Source: Micromonospora pisi
Lineage (GTDB): Bacteria; Actinomycetota; Actinomycetes; Mycobacteriales; Micromonosporaceae
Length of the DNA stretch: 64,000 nucleotides
NCBI RefSeq assembly: GCF_003633685.1
Contig: NZ_RBKT01000001.1
Coordinates: 6,076,001 to 6,140,000 of the forward strand
Direction of reading: 5' to 3'
The translations under genes and the position numbers were made by a program. Numbering within the stretch: the first letter of the stretch is position 1; the number at the start of each line of letters is the position of its first letter. Under the pieces are notes generated by a model that saw only the letters and a list, made by a program, of their open reading frames with translations, was not told the DNA's origin and did no database searches. Positions 45,666-56,634 of this stretch are shown piece by piece.

Positions 45666-45779
45666 GTCAGCCGCCCTCCCGGTAGGCAATGCTACCCCGC
45701 GTCACCGACATGAAGCCGTAGCCCGGACGGGGCGTCTGGCGTTGATGGCGACCAGTTTCGATGGTGTTGACTGGGGCAC

Positions 45780-46637
45780 ATGTCCGTCACAGATGATCTT
45801 CTGGTCGACGTTGCCGCCCTCGCCGTCGAACTGGCTGGCGCGGAGCCCGCCGCACCTACCGTACTGGACGTGCGTTGGCGCCTTAACGGCCCGCCCGGCC
45901 GGGCCGACTACGACGCCGGACATCTGCCCGGAGCGGCCTTCGTCGATCTCGACACGGAGCTGTGCGGCGTACCCGGTGCCGGCGGTCGCCACCCGCTGCC
46001 GGACCCGGAGACCCTGCAACGGGCACTGCGCGCCGCCGGAGTCCGGGCCGGTCACCCGGTGGTGGTCTACGACGGGGGAGACGGGCTCGCCGCCACCCGC
46101 GCCTGGTGGACCCTGCGCTGGGCGGGTCACCACGCGGTCCGGGTGCTCGACGGCGGTTACCCGGCCTGGGTCGCCGCCGGGCATCCGGTCACGGCGGCGG
46201 TCCCCACCCCGGTCCCCGGAGACCTGACGGTCCGCCCCGGCGGGCTACCGGTGCTCGCCGCCGAGGACGCCGCCGCGCTCGCCGCCGGTGACGGCGTACT
46301 GCTCGACGTCCGGGCCGCCGCCCGCTACCTGGGCGAGACCGAGCCGATCGACCCGGTCGCCGGGCACGTCCCCGGAGCGGTCAACCTGCCGACCACCGAG
46401 CACATCGGCGCCGACGGCCGGCTGCGGGCCGCCGACGCGCTCCGGTCGCGGTTCGCCGAGGCCGGCGTCGAGCCCGGCGTACGCGTGGGTGCGTACTGCG
46501 GGTCCGGGGTGACCGCCGCGCACACGGTGTTCGCCCTGCACCTGGCGGGACGTGGCGACGCCGCCCTCTACGTCGGCTCGTGGAGCCACTGGCTCACCGA
46601 CCCGGACCGCCCCGTCGCCACCGGCTCCGGCACCTGA
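45780..46637 (+). CDS. Sulfurtransferase with tandem rhodanese domains
   Basis: 285 residues. Two rhodanese domains (about 15-145 and 160-280). The N-terminal one lacks the catalytic Cys; the second has YCGSGVTA with active C240. The CGSGVTA loop is closer to 3-mercaptopyruvate sulfurtransferase than to thiosulfate sulfurtransferase, but the two cannot be separated with certainty. Confidence 0.92.
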   Translation: MSVTDDLLVDVAALAVELAGAEPAAPTVLDVRWRLNGPPGRADYDAGHLPGAAFVDLDTELCGVPGAGGRHPLPDPETLQRALRAAGVRAGHPVVVYDGGDGLAATRAWWTLRWAGHHAVRVLDGGYPAWVAAGHPVTAAVPTPVPGDLTVRPGGLPVLAAEDAAALAAGDGVLLDVRAAARYLGETEPIDPVAGHVPGAVNLPTTEHIGADGRLRAADALRSRFAEAGVEPGVRVGAYCGSGVTAAHTVFALHLAGRGDAALYVGSWSHWLTDPDRPVATGSGT

Positions 46638-46704
46638 TCCGGCGCCGCCGCCATGCCCCGGTGTGCACCTGGGAGGCGGCGTCCAGGCATGCGACGATGG
46701 CGCC

Positions 46705-47886
46705 ATGTCGGATGACACGGTGGTGATGTGGGACGAATCCCTGCTCGCCTACGACCTGGGCGAGCACCCGCTCGACCCGGTCCGGGTCGAGCTGACCGTC
46801 GCGCTGGCGCGAGAACTCGGGGTCCTCGACCGGGCCGGGGTCCGGGTGGTGGCCCCCACCCCGGCCGACGAGTCGGCCCTGACCCGGGTACACCGGCCCG
46901 ACTACCTCGACGCGGTACGGGCCGCACCGAACGACCCGTTCTTCTCCGGGTACGGCCTGAACACCCCCGACAACCCGGTCTTCGACAACATGCACGAGTC
47001 CAGCGCACTGGTCGCCGGGGCGAGTCTCGCCGCGGCGGAGATGGTCTGGCGCGGCGAGGCCCGGCGTGCCGTCAACGTCGCCGGTGGCCTGCACCACGCC
47101 ATGGCCGGACGGGCCGCCGGATTCTGTGTCTACAACGATCCCGCGGTGGCCATCGCCCGGCTGCTCGACCTCGGTGCCGAGCGGGTCGGTTACGTGGACG
47201 TCGACGTGCACCACGGCGACGGGGTGCAGGAGATCTTCGTCGACGACCCCCGGGTGCTCACCATCAGCCTGCACGAGAGCCCGCTCGCGCTCTTCCCCGG
47301 CACCGGATTCCCGGACGAGACCGGTGGTCCGGCAGCCAAGGGCAGCGCGGTCAACGTGCCGCTGCCGCCCGGCACCGGTGACGCCGGCTGGTTGCGGGCC
47401 TTCCACGCGGTGGTCCCGTCGGTGCTGCGCGCCTTCCAACCGCAGATCCTGGTCACCCAGTGCGGCGCGGACAGCCACCGGCTCGACCCCCTCGCCGACC
47501 TGCGGCTCTCCGTGGACGGGCAGCGGGCCAGCTACCTGGCGCTGCGGGCCCTCGCCGACGAACTCTGCGAGGGCCGCTGGGTCGCCACCGGCGGAGGCGG
47601 GTACGCCCTGGTCGAGGTGGTGCCGCGAGCCTGGACGCACCTGCTCGCGATCGCCACCGGGGATCCGATCGCACCGGCCACGCTGACCCCGCCGGCCTGG
47701 CGCAAACTGGCGCGGGAACGCCGCCCGGAGCGGGACGTGCCGTTGCGGATGACCGACGACGTCGACCCGGCGTACGAGCCGTGGCAGCCGACCGGGGAGC
47801 CGGACGGGGTGGACCGTTCCATCCTGGCGACCCGCAAGGCGGTCTTCCCGTTGCACGGGCTGGACCCGTACGACCCGAGGGACTGA
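46705..47886 (+). CDS. acuC: AcuC-type histone deacetylase-like protein
   Basis: 393 residues from ATG. Deacetylase core with HRPDYLDAVR, AVNVAGGLHHAMAGRAAGFCVYNDPAVAIA (two catalytic His), VDVDVHHGDGVQEIF (Zn-binding Asp and His), SLHESPLALFPGTGFPDETG, and QCGADSHRLDPLADLRLS. Removes acetyl groups from lysines; in Bacillus and Streptomyces it activates acetyl-CoA synthetase. A Pat-type acetyltransferase follows 17 nt downstream. Confidence 0.93.
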   Translation: MSDDTVVMWDESLLAYDLGEHPLDPVRVELTVALARELGVLDRAGVRVVAPTPADESALTRVHRPDYLDAVRAAPNDPFFSGYGLNTPDNPVFDNMHESSALVAGASLAAAEMVWRGEARRAVNVAGGLHHAMAGRAAGFCVYNDPAVAIARLLDLGAERVGYVDVDVHHGDGVQEIFVDDPRVLTISLHESPLALFPGTGFPDETGGPAAKGSAVNVPLPPGTGDAGWLRAFHAVVPSVLRAFQPQILVTQCGADSHRLDPLADLRLSVDGQRASYLALRALADELCEGRWVATGGGGYALVEVVPRAWTHLLAIATGDPIAPATLTPPAWRKLARERRPERDVPLRMTDDVDPAYEPWQPTGEPDGVDRSILATRKAVFPLHGLDPYDPRD

Positions 47887-47903
47887 ACGGAGGCGAGCCG
47901 AGC

Positions 47904-50579
47904 GTGGTCGACGGCCCAGCGGACCGTTCGGCGGACGTGTTGCTGAGCGACGGCACGACCGTCCATCTGCGACCGATCCGCACCGAGGACGCGGCCGGGA
48001 TCGTCGCCATGCATTCGCGGTTCTCCGAGCGCACCCGCTACCTGCGCTACTTCTCGCCGTACCCGAGGATCCCCGACCGGGACCTGAGACGTTTCGTCAC
48101 CGTCGACCACCACGACCGGGAGGCGTTCGTGGTGCTCTCCGGCGAGCGGATCCTGGCCGTCGGCCGGTTCGACCGACTCGGGCCGGAGGCGGGCGACGCC
48201 GAGGTCGCCTTCGTGGTCGAGGACGCCCACCAGGGCCGGGGCATCGGACCGGTGCTGCTGGAACACCTGGCCGAGGCGGCCCGCCGGGAGGGGATCAGCC
48301 GGTTCGTCGCCGAGGTGCTCCCGTCCAACGGGACCATGCTGCGGGTCTTCGCCGACTTCGGCTACCAGGTGCAGCGCCGGTACGCCGACGGTGTGGTCCA
48401 CCTCAGCTTCCCGATCGCCCCCACCGAGGAGTCGTTGCGGGTGCAGTGGGGTCGGGAGCACCGGACCGAGGCGCGCTCGATCGCCCGCCTGCTCGCCCCG
48501 ACCGGTGTCGCCGTGTACGGCGCCAGCGCCACCGGCCAGGGAATCGGCGCCGCCATTCTGGGGCATCTGCGCGATGGCGGCTTTACCGGACATCTCGTAC
48601 CGGTGCACCCGAGCGCCGCCCGGGTCGGCGGTCTGTCCGCGTACCCGTCGGCGGCCGATGCCTCCGTGCCGCTGGACCTGGCCGTGGTCGCGGTGCCGCC
48701 GGAGGCTGTCCCCGGGGTGGTGGCCGACGCGGCCCGCGCCGGCCTGCACGCGCTGGTGGTGGTATCGGCCGGGTTCGCCGAGTCCGGTGCCGACGGTGCC
48801 GCCGCCCAGCGGGAGTTGATCCGGGCGGCCCGTGCGGCCGGGATGCGGGTGGTCGGCCCGAACTGCCTCGGCATCGCCAACACCGACCAGCGGGTACGCC
48901 TCAACGCCACCCTCGCGCCCCGGCTGCCGGTGGCCGGCCGGGTCGGCTTCTTCAGCCAGTCCGGTGTGCTCGGGGTGGCGCTGCTCGCCGAGGCGGAGCG
49001 GCGCGGGCTGGGGTTGTCGAGCTTCGTCTCGGCCGGCAACCGGGTCGACGTCTCCGGCAACGACCTGCTCCAGTACTGGCAGGACGATCCGGGCACCGAC
49101 GTCATCCTGCTCTACCTGGAGACCTTCGGGAACCCGCGCAAGTTCGCCCGGCTGGCGCGGCGGATCGGCCGTACGAAACCGGTGGTCGCCCTCGCTTCCT
49201 CCGCCCGCCTCCCCGCCGGCCCGGACCCGGACCCGGGCCCGAGGGGTCCGGACGGCACCGCGCTCACCGCGCTCTACGCCCAGTCCGGGGTGATCCGGGT
49301 GGAGACGGTGGCGGAACTCTTCGACGTCGGGATGCTCCTGGCCCACCAGCCGCTGCCGGCCGGTCGGCGGGTCGGCATCGTGGGGAACTCCACCGCTCTG
49401 GCCGACCTGGCCGCCATCGCCTGCCGGTCCCACGGGCTGCCCGTCGCCGACGGCTACCCGGTCAACGTCGGGCCGCAGGCCACCGCGCACGACTTCGCCG
49501 ACGCGCTGGCCGACGCCGCCGTGGATCCCGGGGCCGACGCCCTGCTCGTGCACTTCGCCCCGCCGCTGCCCGGACAACTGGTCGGTGAGGACGCCGACTT
49601 CACCTCAGCGGTGGCGAGTGTGGCGCTCGCCGGTGACCGGCCGACGGTGGCGACGTTCCCGGTCGGGCCGCCGCCGGTTGGCGTGCCCTCCTATCCGACA
49701 GTGGAGGAGGCGGTCCGGGCCCTGGCTCGGGTGATCGGTTACGCCGACTGGCTGCGCCAGCCGGTCGGTGAGTTGACCGAGTTGGCCGGAACCGCCCCGG
49801 ACATCGCCGCTGCCGTACTCGCCACCTTGGGGGAGCAGGGCAGTGCCGTCTCGTCGGACGAGAGGGTCGGACCGTCCGGCAACACATCCGTCACGGTCGA
49901 CTCCAATTCCGAAGCGGCGAACGGCGGGCCGGGACTGGTCGAGCGGCTGCTCGCCGCGTACGGCATCCCGGTCGTACCGTCCACGGTGGTCGACTCCGCC
50001 GACGCGGCGGTGACGATGGCACGGCACTGGGGCTCCGCGGTGGTGCTCAAGGCGGCCCGGGAAGGGCTGCGGCACCGTCTCGACCTGGGTGCCGTACGGC
50101 TGGATCAGTTCGGTGACGACGCGGTACGCCGGGCGTACCAGGAGATCGCCGATTCGTTCGGCCCCCGGGTGCTGGTCCAGCCGATGGTGCCGCCGGGGGT
50201 GGCCTGTGTGGTCGAGGCGGTCGAGGATCCCGCCTTCGGTCCGGTGGTCGGATTCGGCCTGGGCGGCGTGGCGACCGACCTTCTCGGCGACCGGGCCTGG
50301 CGGGTCGCGCCGTTGACCGACCGGGACGCCTCCGCCCTGATCGAGGAGCCACGGGCGGCACCGTTGCTGTACGGCTACCGGGGCGCCGAGCCGGTGGACC
50401 GGGCCGCGCTGGCGGAGCTCTTGCAGCGGGTCGGCCGATTGGTGGACGAGCAGCCACGGGTACGGCTCCTGCGCCTCAATCCCGTCCTCGCCCGCCCCGA
50501 CGGCCTGGCGGTCCTGCACGCCGAACTCCACCTCGGCCCGTCCGCCCCCCGCCCCGACACCGGCCCCCGCCGCCTCTGA
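47904..50579 (+). CDS. Pat-type protein lysine acetyltransferase, GNAT plus acyl-CoA synthetase domains
   Basis: 891 residues from GTG 47904 with GGAGG about 10 nt upstream; longer extensions run over acuC and were rejected. N-terminal GNAT domain (about 15-165: VHLRPIRTEDAAGIVAMHSRFSERTRYLRYFSP; VVEDAHQGRGIGPVLLEHL). CoA-binding/succinyl-CoA synthetase-like domain (about 190-640: GVAVYGASATGQGIG; VGPNCLGIAN; FFSQSGVLGVALL). ATP-grasp domain (about 680-880). The GNAT-first order is an actinobacterial form of Pat. It would acetylate and inactivate acyl-CoA synthetases, opposed by the AcuC encoded upstream. Confidence 0.92.
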   Translation: MVDGPADRSADVLLSDGTTVHLRPIRTEDAAGIVAMHSRFSERTRYLRYFSPYPRIPDRDLRRFVTVDHHDREAFVVLSGERILAVGRFDRLGPEAGDAEVAFVVEDAHQGRGIGPVLLEHLAEAARREGISRFVAEVLPSNGTMLRVFADFGYQVQRRYADGVVHLSFPIAPTEESLRVQWGREHRTEARSIARLLAPTGVAVYGASATGQGIGAAILGHLRDGGFTGHLVPVHPSAARVGGLSAYPSAADASVPLDLAVVAVPPEAVPGVVADAARAGLHALVVVSAGFAESGADGAAAQRELIRAARAAGMRVVGPNCLGIANTDQRVRLNATLAPRLPVAGRVGFFSQSGVLGVALLAEAERRGLGLSSFVSAGNRVDVSGNDLLQYWQDDPGTDVILLYLETFGNPRKFARLARRIGRTKPVVALASSARLPAGPDPDPGPRGPDGTALTALYAQSGVIRVETVAELFDVGMLLAHQPLPAGRRVGIVGNSTALADLAAIACRSHGLPVADGYPVNVGPQATAHDFADALADAAVDPGADALLVHFAPPLPGQLVGEDADFTSAVASVALAGDRPTVATFPVGPPPVGVPSYPTVEEAVRALARVIGYADWLRQPVGELTELAGTAPDIAAAVLATLGEQGSAVSSDERVGPSGNTSVTVDSNSEAANGGPGLVERLLAAYGIPVVPSTVVDSADAAVTMARHWGSAVVLKAAREGLRHRLDLGAVRLDQFGDDAVRRAYQEIADSFGPRVLVQPMVPPGVACVVEAVEDPAFGPVVGFGLGGVATDLLGDRAWRVAPLTDRDASALIEEPRAAPLLYGYRGAEPVDRAALAELLQRVGRLVDEQPRVRLLRLNPVLARPDGLAVLHAELHLGPSAPRPDTGPRRL

Positions 50580-50583
50580 CCCG

Positions 50584-50635
50584 TAAGGAAGGGCCCCTTG
50601 TTATCGGATTCGGTGGTACAGGGGGCCCTTCCTAA
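50584..50635. repeat. 52-bp palindromic repeat, copy D
   Basis: TAAGGAAGGGCCCCTTGTTA ... GGGGGCCCTTCCTAA. The first 30 bases are nearly identical to copy A, including TTATCGGATTCGGT. It separates convergent genes, and its right end supplies the TAG stop codon of the minus-strand gene. Confidence 0.88.
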
Positions 50636-50988
50636 CCGATCGCCCGGCCGTCGGTGTCGCTCTGGAGACGCCACAGGGCGAAGCGGTTGGCGGCGGCGAG
50701 TACGGCCAGCACGCCACCGAGGACGGGGTGGCCGGCGAGCACGAGGACGGCGGTCGCCGCGCCGAAGACCACCCATTCCGGGATGAGTCGCAGTGGGTCA
50801 GCCAGCTTCCGGTCCGATCGTGGCGCGACCCATCGACCCCAGATCAGCGCCGCGGCGAGCGGGGCCAGTACGGCGAGCAGTACGCGCTGCCAGAGGTGTG
50901 GGCCGCCGGCCAGCCAGCCGCCGTACGCAAGTGCGGTCAACGCGCAGAGCTCCAGCAGGAATCGCAGGCCGAGGTTGGCGATTCTCAT
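50632..50988 (-). CDS. YrdB-like (DUF2568) small membrane protein
   Basis: 118 residues from ATG. About four membrane segments (10-27, 34-52, 70-86, 88-106), with NLGLRFLLELCALTALAYGGW and GRWVAPRSDRKLADPLRLIPEWVVFGAAT typical of the YrdB/DUF2568 family. Function unknown. The stop codon lies inside the palindromic repeat. Confidence 0.85.
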   Translation of the reverse strand: MRIANLGLRFLLELCALTALAYGGWLAGGPHLWQRVLLAVLAPLAAALIWGRWVAPRSDRKLADPLRLIPEWVVFGAATAVLVLAGHPVLGGVLAVLAAANRFALWRLQSDTDGRAIG

Positions 50989-51117
50989 CCCCGAACTCTC
51001 TCATCCCGTACCGGGTGGCCCTGGTCGGTCGCGGAAAGCACCGGTCGGTTCGGGAAAGCGCCGGCAGCCCGCGCGGGGGGCGGGAAGCAGGCGGCGGGGA
51101 GCGGAGAGCGGTACAGG

Positions 51118-51162
51118 GAAAGGCCCCCGCTCGACGCGAACCGCTGTCGACGGGGGCCTTTC
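51118..51162. terminator. Terminator of sigma factor gene
   Basis: GAAAGGCCCCCGCTCGAC / GTCGACGGGGGCCTTTC arms with one bulge and a 10-nt loop, 18 nt downstream of the sigma gene stop on the minus strand. Confidence 0.8.
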
Positions 51163-51179
51163 TCGCGGCCGTGAGCTGG

Positions 51180-52250
<1,071 letters not shown>

Positions 52251-52547
52251 CTTCAGTCGCCTCCCCGCGTCGACTAAGTGGTGCGTACCGGCAGCCGTGT
52301 GGCGCCGATAGGAAACAGCTTGGCCGGTAGGGCGTTAAGCGGAGGTGAGGCGATCGTCGAGGTGGCATGAAACCGGTAGCTTGGTTGCGCCGGCGTACCC
52401 GTTTTGACGCCTTCCGTCGGTAATGTTCTTGGGGCTCGTGTCCGACGCGGGGCTTGCCAGGACCGAATACTGTGCCACCGATCGGCCATGCGGCCAGCGA
52501 CGCACCCGGCCGCCAACGACAGCCAACGAGTGCCAACGGAGGACGGC

Positions 52548-53336
52548 GTGGTCTTCAAGAGACTGATGCAGGCGATGGGCGTGGGGGGTCCATCGGTGGA
52601 AACCGTGCTCAACAATCCGAACTGCCGCCCCGGTGGGCAACTGGAGGGCCGGATCCAGGTCGCCGGTGGAGACCACCCGGTCGACATCGAGTACATCGCC
52701 CTCGGTCTGGTCACCCGGGTCGAGGTGGAGAGCGGCGACGGAGAGTACGACACCACGCAGGAGTTCCAGCGCCAGCGGGCCACCGGCGCCTTCCGACTGG
52801 AGAGCGGGCAGCGGCAGGAGATCCCGTTCCGGTTCGAGGTCCCCTGGGAGACCCCCATCACCGAGGTCTACGGCCAGCACCTGCACGGCATGACGATGGG
52901 GCTACGGACCGAACTCGAAGTGGCCCGCGCGGTCGACAAGGGTGACCTTGACGCGGTCGCGGTACATCCGCTCCCGGCCCAGGAGCGCATCCTGGACGCG
53001 CTGCTCCGGCTCGGTTTCCGCTTCACCCGCGCCGACGTCGAGCGGGGCCGGATCTACGGCGTGCAGCAGACGCTCCCGTTCTACCAGGAGATCGAGTTCT
53101 ATCCCGCCCCCCAGTACGCCCGCGCGATCAACCAGCTGGAGCTGACCTTCGTCGGCACCGCCCAGCACCTCCAGGTGGTGTTGGAGGTCGACAAGCGGGG
53201 CGGTGTCTTCACCGAGGGCCGTGACGCCTTCGGCCGGTTCACCGTCGACTACGCCACCGCCGACCAGACCGACTGGGGTGCGCAGCTCGACGGCTGGCTG
53301 CGCCAGTCGATGCGCCAGCGCGGCCTCTTCTTCTAG
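52548..53336 (+). CDS. Spo0M-like sporulation-control protein
   Basis: 262 residues from GTG 52548, with GGAGG 5 nt upstream. Near the usual Spo0M length. VFKRLMQAMGVGGPSVETVLNNPNCRPGGQLEGRIQV at the N-terminus, DIEYIALGLVTRVE, EVPWETPITEVYGQHLHGM, VHPLPAQERILDALLRLGF and QQTLPFYQEIEFYPAPQYA match the family. Arrestin-like beta sandwich. It is divergent from sigB, hinting at co-regulation with stress or development. Paralogue of the gene at 6154. Confidence 0.92.
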   Translation: MVFKRLMQAMGVGGPSVETVLNNPNCRPGGQLEGRIQVAGGDHPVDIEYIALGLVTRVEVESGDGEYDTTQEFQRQRATGAFRLESGQRQEIPFRFEVPWETPITEVYGQHLHGMTMGLRTELEVARAVDKGDLDAVAVHPLPAQERILDALLRLGFRFTRADVERGRIYGVQQTLPFYQEIEFYPAPQYARAINQLELTFVGTAQHLQVVLEVDKRGGVFTEGRDAFGRFTVDYATADQTDWGAQLDGWLRQSMRQRGLFF

Positions 53337-53374
53337 GCCGCTCGACCTGGAAGAACGGGCCTGGGTCACCCGGC

Positions 53375-53410
53375 CCGCCCCGCCTGGAACCGGATCACCG
53401 GGCGGGGCGG
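53375..53410. terminator. Hairpin between Spo0M and dtd genes
   Basis: CCGCCCCGCC / GGCGGGGCGG, perfect 10-bp arms with a 16-nt loop, between convergent genes. Confidence 0.65.
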
Positions 53411-53416
53411 CGCGGG

Positions 53417-53839
53417 TCAGAGATCGAGCAGGATCGTCCGTGGACCCACGTTGACGCTCTCGACCAGCATGTGGGTCCGGAACCGCCCGGTCTCCACCTT
53501 CACCCCACGCGCCCGCAGCGCATCGCCGAACGCGGTCACCAGGGGTTCGGCCAGCTCCGCCGGAGCAGCCGCCCCCCAACTCGGCCGCCGTCCCTTGCGG
53601 GCGTCGCCGTAGAGGGTGAACTGGCTGACCACCAGCACCGGTGCCCCGACCTCGGCGGCTGACCGTTCGTCATCCAGGATCCGCAGCTCGTGCACCTTCC
53701 GCGCCATGGTCTCCGCAGTTGCCGTCGTGTCGCTGTGGGTGATGCCGAGCAGCACCAACAGTCCGTCGGAGATCTCGCCCACGACCTCCCCGTCGACCGT
53801 GACACTGGCCCGGCTGACCGTCTGGATCAGCGCCCGCAC
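53417..53839 (-). CDS. dtd: D-aminoacyl-tRNA deacylase
   Basis: 140 residues. [22 protein letters not shown] with the catalytic SQ-T motif, and a C-terminal [11 protein letters not shown] at the place of the family's cross-subunit Gly-cisPro loop. It removes D-amino acids mischarged on tRNA. GTG start; 4 nt downstream of the methyltransferase gene, so co-transcribed with it. Confidence 0.95.
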   Translation of the reverse strand: MRALIQTVSRASVTVDGEVVGEISDGLLVLLGITHSDTTATAETMARKVHELRILDDERSAAEVGAPVLVVSQFTLYGDARKGRRPSWGAAAPAELAEPLVTAFGDALRARGVKVETGRFRTHMLVESVNVGPRTILLDL

Positions 53840-53843
53840 CGGC

Positions 53844-55328
53844 TCAGTCCGTCTCGGGGGTGATCAGACCGCGTTCGACGAGATGGGCGACGATCGGGCC
53901 GGCAGCCTCCGCCAGATCCTCCACCGGCACCTCGTGTGCGACCGCCAGCACCTCCAACTGGTCACCGAGTGGCAACTGCCCGTCAGCGCCACTGACCAGG
54001 GCCAGCACCAACGGGTCGACCTCCTCGCTCCAGCGCAGTCCGTGCGGCATGGCGAGCACCTGACGGTCCACCGCCCAGCCCTCCGGGCCCATGGTCGCCT
54101 CCTGGCGCAGTTTCAGACCCTCCGCCATCCGGTAACGGCTCGCCAGCAGCGCCTCGGTGTCGCGTACCCGCAGCCAGTCCTGGCGGTCGAACCAGGCGGC
54201 GATCTGATCGCCCATCGGCGGCTGCACCGGCTGGCGGAGATCCTCCACCCGGACCACCGGCTGGTCATGACCGGAGCGGCGCAGGTTGATCACACCGAAG
54301 CCGACCGCCTCCACCTTCTGCGCGTCGAACCAGTCCAGCCAGGCCGCGATCCGGTACGGGTCGGCCGCCTCGCTCGCGTCGGCCAGCCAGAGGTCGACGT
54401 ACGCCATCGGGTCGGCCACCTCGCGTTGGATCACCCAGGCGTCCAGACCCGTGCCGGCGAACCAGCCGGCCACCCGCTCGCCCCAGTCCTCACCGGCGAT
54501 GTGTACCCAGTTCGCCAGGTACTGCATGGTTCCGCCCTCGGTGAGAAGGTCCGGTGCGGCCGCCGCCAACTCGGCGGCGATCCCGTCACCGACCCGCCCC
54601 GAGTCACGGTAGCTGTGCGTGGTGGTTCCCGGCCCCACCACGAACGGCGGGTTGCTCACCACCAGGTCGAACCGGCGACCCGCGACCGGCGCGGTCATGT
54701 CGCCGGAGAGCAGCTCCCAGCTCTGGCCGTTCAGGGCGGCGGTGGTGGCGGCGAAGCGTAGCGAACGGGCCGACACGTCGGTGGCCGTCACCCGGCGCGC
54801 GTGGGTGGCCAGGTGCAGCGCCTGCACGCCGGAACCGGTGCCGAGGTCGAGTGCGGTCTCGACCGGCCGCCGGATGGTGGCACCGACCAGCGTGGTGGAC
54901 GCCCCGCCGATGCCGAGCACATGGTCGGCGGCGAGCGGACGGCCCGGCCGGGCGCTCCCCGGCACATCGGAGAGCGCCCACCAGGCGTCCCCGTACGGCT
55001 CGAGGTCGATGCCCTGGCGCAGGCCACCGTCGGCGGCTTCGACGATGCCGGCGGCGAGCGCGTCAGCGAGCGGGAGAGGCGCGAGGGCCGCCGCGACCGC
55101 CGACTCCGGTTCGGTCTGGGCGCAGACGAAGAGGCGGATCAGCGTGCCGAGCGGGTCCCGGTCGGCGGTGGCCCGCAGCGCGGCCCGGAAGTCGTTGCGG
55201 GCCATCCCGCTCGTCGCCTGCGGACCGAGCCGTTCGGCGATGCCGCTCGACGTGTAACCGGCGTTGGTCAGCGCGGTGCGTAGCTGGTCGACGCCGGCCG
55301 GGGAGAGGAGCATGTCGTTTTCGTCCAC
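53844..55328 (-). CDS. Class I SAM-dependent methyltransferase
   Basis: 494 residues from GTG 55328 (ATG five codons in is an alternative). N-terminal domain (about 1-135) that is found with this methyltransferase family in actinobacteria. Methyltransferase domain with motif [18 protein letters not shown] and the NPPF motif ([11 protein letters not shown]), characteristic of N6-adenine or N5-glutamine methyltransferases. C-terminal part (about 350-494) unusual and family-specific. It might modify a release factor, ribosomal protein or RNA. Substrate unknown. Confidence 0.87.
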   Translation of the reverse strand: MDENDMLLSPAGVDQLRTALTNAGYTSSGIAERLGPQATSGMARNDFRAALRATADRDPLGTLIRLFVCAQTEPESAVAAALAPLPLADALAAGIVEAADGGLRQGIDLEPYGDAWWALSDVPGSARPGRPLAADHVLGIGGASTTLVGATIRRPVETALDLGTGSGVQALHLATHARRVTATDVSARSLRFAATTAALNGQSWELLSGDMTAPVAGRRFDLVVSNPPFVVGPGTTTHSYRDSGRVGDGIAAELAAAAPDLLTEGGTMQYLANWVHIAGEDWGERVAGWFAGTGLDAWVIQREVADPMAYVDLWLADASEAADPYRIAAWLDWFDAQKVEAVGFGVINLRRSGHDQPVVRVEDLRQPVQPPMGDQIAAWFDRQDWLRVRDTEALLASRYRMAEGLKLRQEATMGPEGWAVDRQVLAMPHGLRWSEEVDPLVLALVSGADGQLPLGDQLEVLAVAHEVPVEDLAEAAGPIVAHLVERGLITPETD

Positions 55329-55427
55329 CCCGCCATCCTGCCCGGTGGTTCCGGGCCGCCCGGCGCAACCCCGGCAGAAACGCCCGGAGCGCGCCGCGGG
55401 CGCCGCGCCAATGGGCCGGTGCGGCGC

Positions 55428-55868
55428 TCAGCGCAGCTGGAAGTCCGCGAAATCGAAGCCGGGCGCCACCACACAGCTCACCAGCACCGGCTGGTCACCG
55501 GCCGGCACCGCGGCCTGCCACACCCCGCCGGGGATCAGCACCTGGGGCCGCTCGCCGGCAGCCACGTCGGCGCCGAGCACCACCTCGACCGGGTCGGCGT
55601 CCGGTTCCGTCCCGGTGCCGCCGAAGCGCAGCGTCAGCGGGCCGCCGGAGTGCCAGAACCAGAGTTCGTCCGAGCGGACCAGGTGCCAGCGGGACTCCTC
55701 CCCGGGGGCGAGCAGGAAGTGGATCGCGGTGGCCGCGTTGCGCTTGCCGGCGTACCCCTGGGGTTCGAAGGTGTGCGCGGACCGCCAGGTCTCGCGGAAC
55801 CAGCCGCCCTCGGGGTGGGGGGCAAGGTCGAGCTGGGCGGCCAGGTCGGGCCGGGGCGGCGTGGTCAC
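55428..55868 (-). CDS. DUF985 cupin-family protein
   Basis: 146 residues. LAPHPEGGWFRETWRS, AIHFLLAPGEESRWHLVRSDELWFWHSGGPLTL and VSCVVAPGFDFADFQL define the DUF985 (cupin) family. Small-molecule-binding beta barrel, function unknown. Starts with GTG. Confidence 0.92.
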   Translation of the reverse strand: MTTPPRPDLAAQLDLAPHPEGGWFRETWRSAHTFEPQGYAGKRNAATAIHFLLAPGEESRWHLVRSDELWFWHSGGPLTLRFGGTGTEPDADPVEVVLGADVAAGERPQVLIPGGVWQAAVPAGDQPVLVSCVVAPGFDFADFQLR

Positions 55869-56046
55869 GGGTGGCGCTCCTTCCGGGTACGGCTACCGTC
55901 CGCCACACCGAGGCCGCCGCTCACCGACCTACGGGTCGGGTGGTGACCGTTCGGCCTGGCGACGGCGGAACGAGGTGAGGTTAACTGGCGCCGGTCGCGG
56001 CGGGTCCGTCCACCGGTGCTACGGGGCAGGCGGCAGGATGGAGAGC

Positions 56047-56613
56047 ATGACGTTGTCGCTGCCCATCGACGCCGAGGCCAACGAACTGCTCCAGCGCAAC
56101 CCGCTGGCACTGCTTCTCGGCATGACCCTGGACCAGCAGATCCCCATGGAGCGGGCGTTCGCCGCCCCGTACGACCTGGTGCGTCGGCTCGGCCACGAGC
56201 CGGACGCCGCCGAGTTGGCCGGGTACGACCCGGAGGCGCTCACCGCCGTGTTCGCCGAGCGGCCCGCGCTGCACCGGTTCCCGAAGGCGATGGCCGCACG
56301 GGTCCAGGAGCTCTGCCGGGTGCTGGTGGAGCGGTACGACGGCGACCCGGCGAAGATCTGGACCGAGGCGCCTGACGGCCGGACCGCGTTCAAGCGGATC
56401 AACGAGTTGCCGGGGTTCGGCAAGCAGAAGTCACAGATCTTCCTGGCCCTGCTCGGCAAGCGGTTCGACGTGCGGCCGACGGGCTGGCAGGAGGCCGCCG
56501 GTCAGTACGGCGACGCGGACGCCCACTACTCGGTCGCCGACATCACCGATCCCGAGTCACTGCTCAAGGTGCGTGAACACAAGCAGCGGATGAAGGCCGC
56601 CGCGAAGGCCTGA
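56047..56613 (+). CDS. HhH-GPD family DNA-repair-like protein
   Basis: 188 residues from ATG 56047 (ATG 56038 also possible). N-terminal half (LLLGMTLDQQIPMERAFAAPYDLVRRLG) and helix-hairpin-helix region ending in ELPGFGKQKSQIFLALLGKRF match the TIGR03252-like HhH-GPD group of base-excision glycosylases. The usual catalytic Asp/Lys is not obvious at the expected place (GKQKSQIFLALL), so it could be a divergent or non-catalytic member. Confidence 0.85.
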   Translation: MTLSLPIDAEANELLQRNPLALLLGMTLDQQIPMERAFAAPYDLVRRLGHEPDAAELAGYDPEALTAVFAERPALHRFPKAMAARVQELCRVLVERYDGDPAKIWTEAPDGRTAFKRINELPGFGKQKSQIFLALLGKRFDVRPTGWQEAAGQYGDADAHYSVADITDPESLLKVREHKQRMKAAAKA

Positions 56614-56634
56614 CCCTCCGCCGACCGGTACGGC

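Noticed and set aside
47460-47903. 5' extension of the Pat-like gene to 47460
   Set aside because: It overlaps acuC out of frame; the extra residues are Arg/Ala/Gly-rich noise. GTG 47904 has a ribosome-binding site and starts the GNAT domain.
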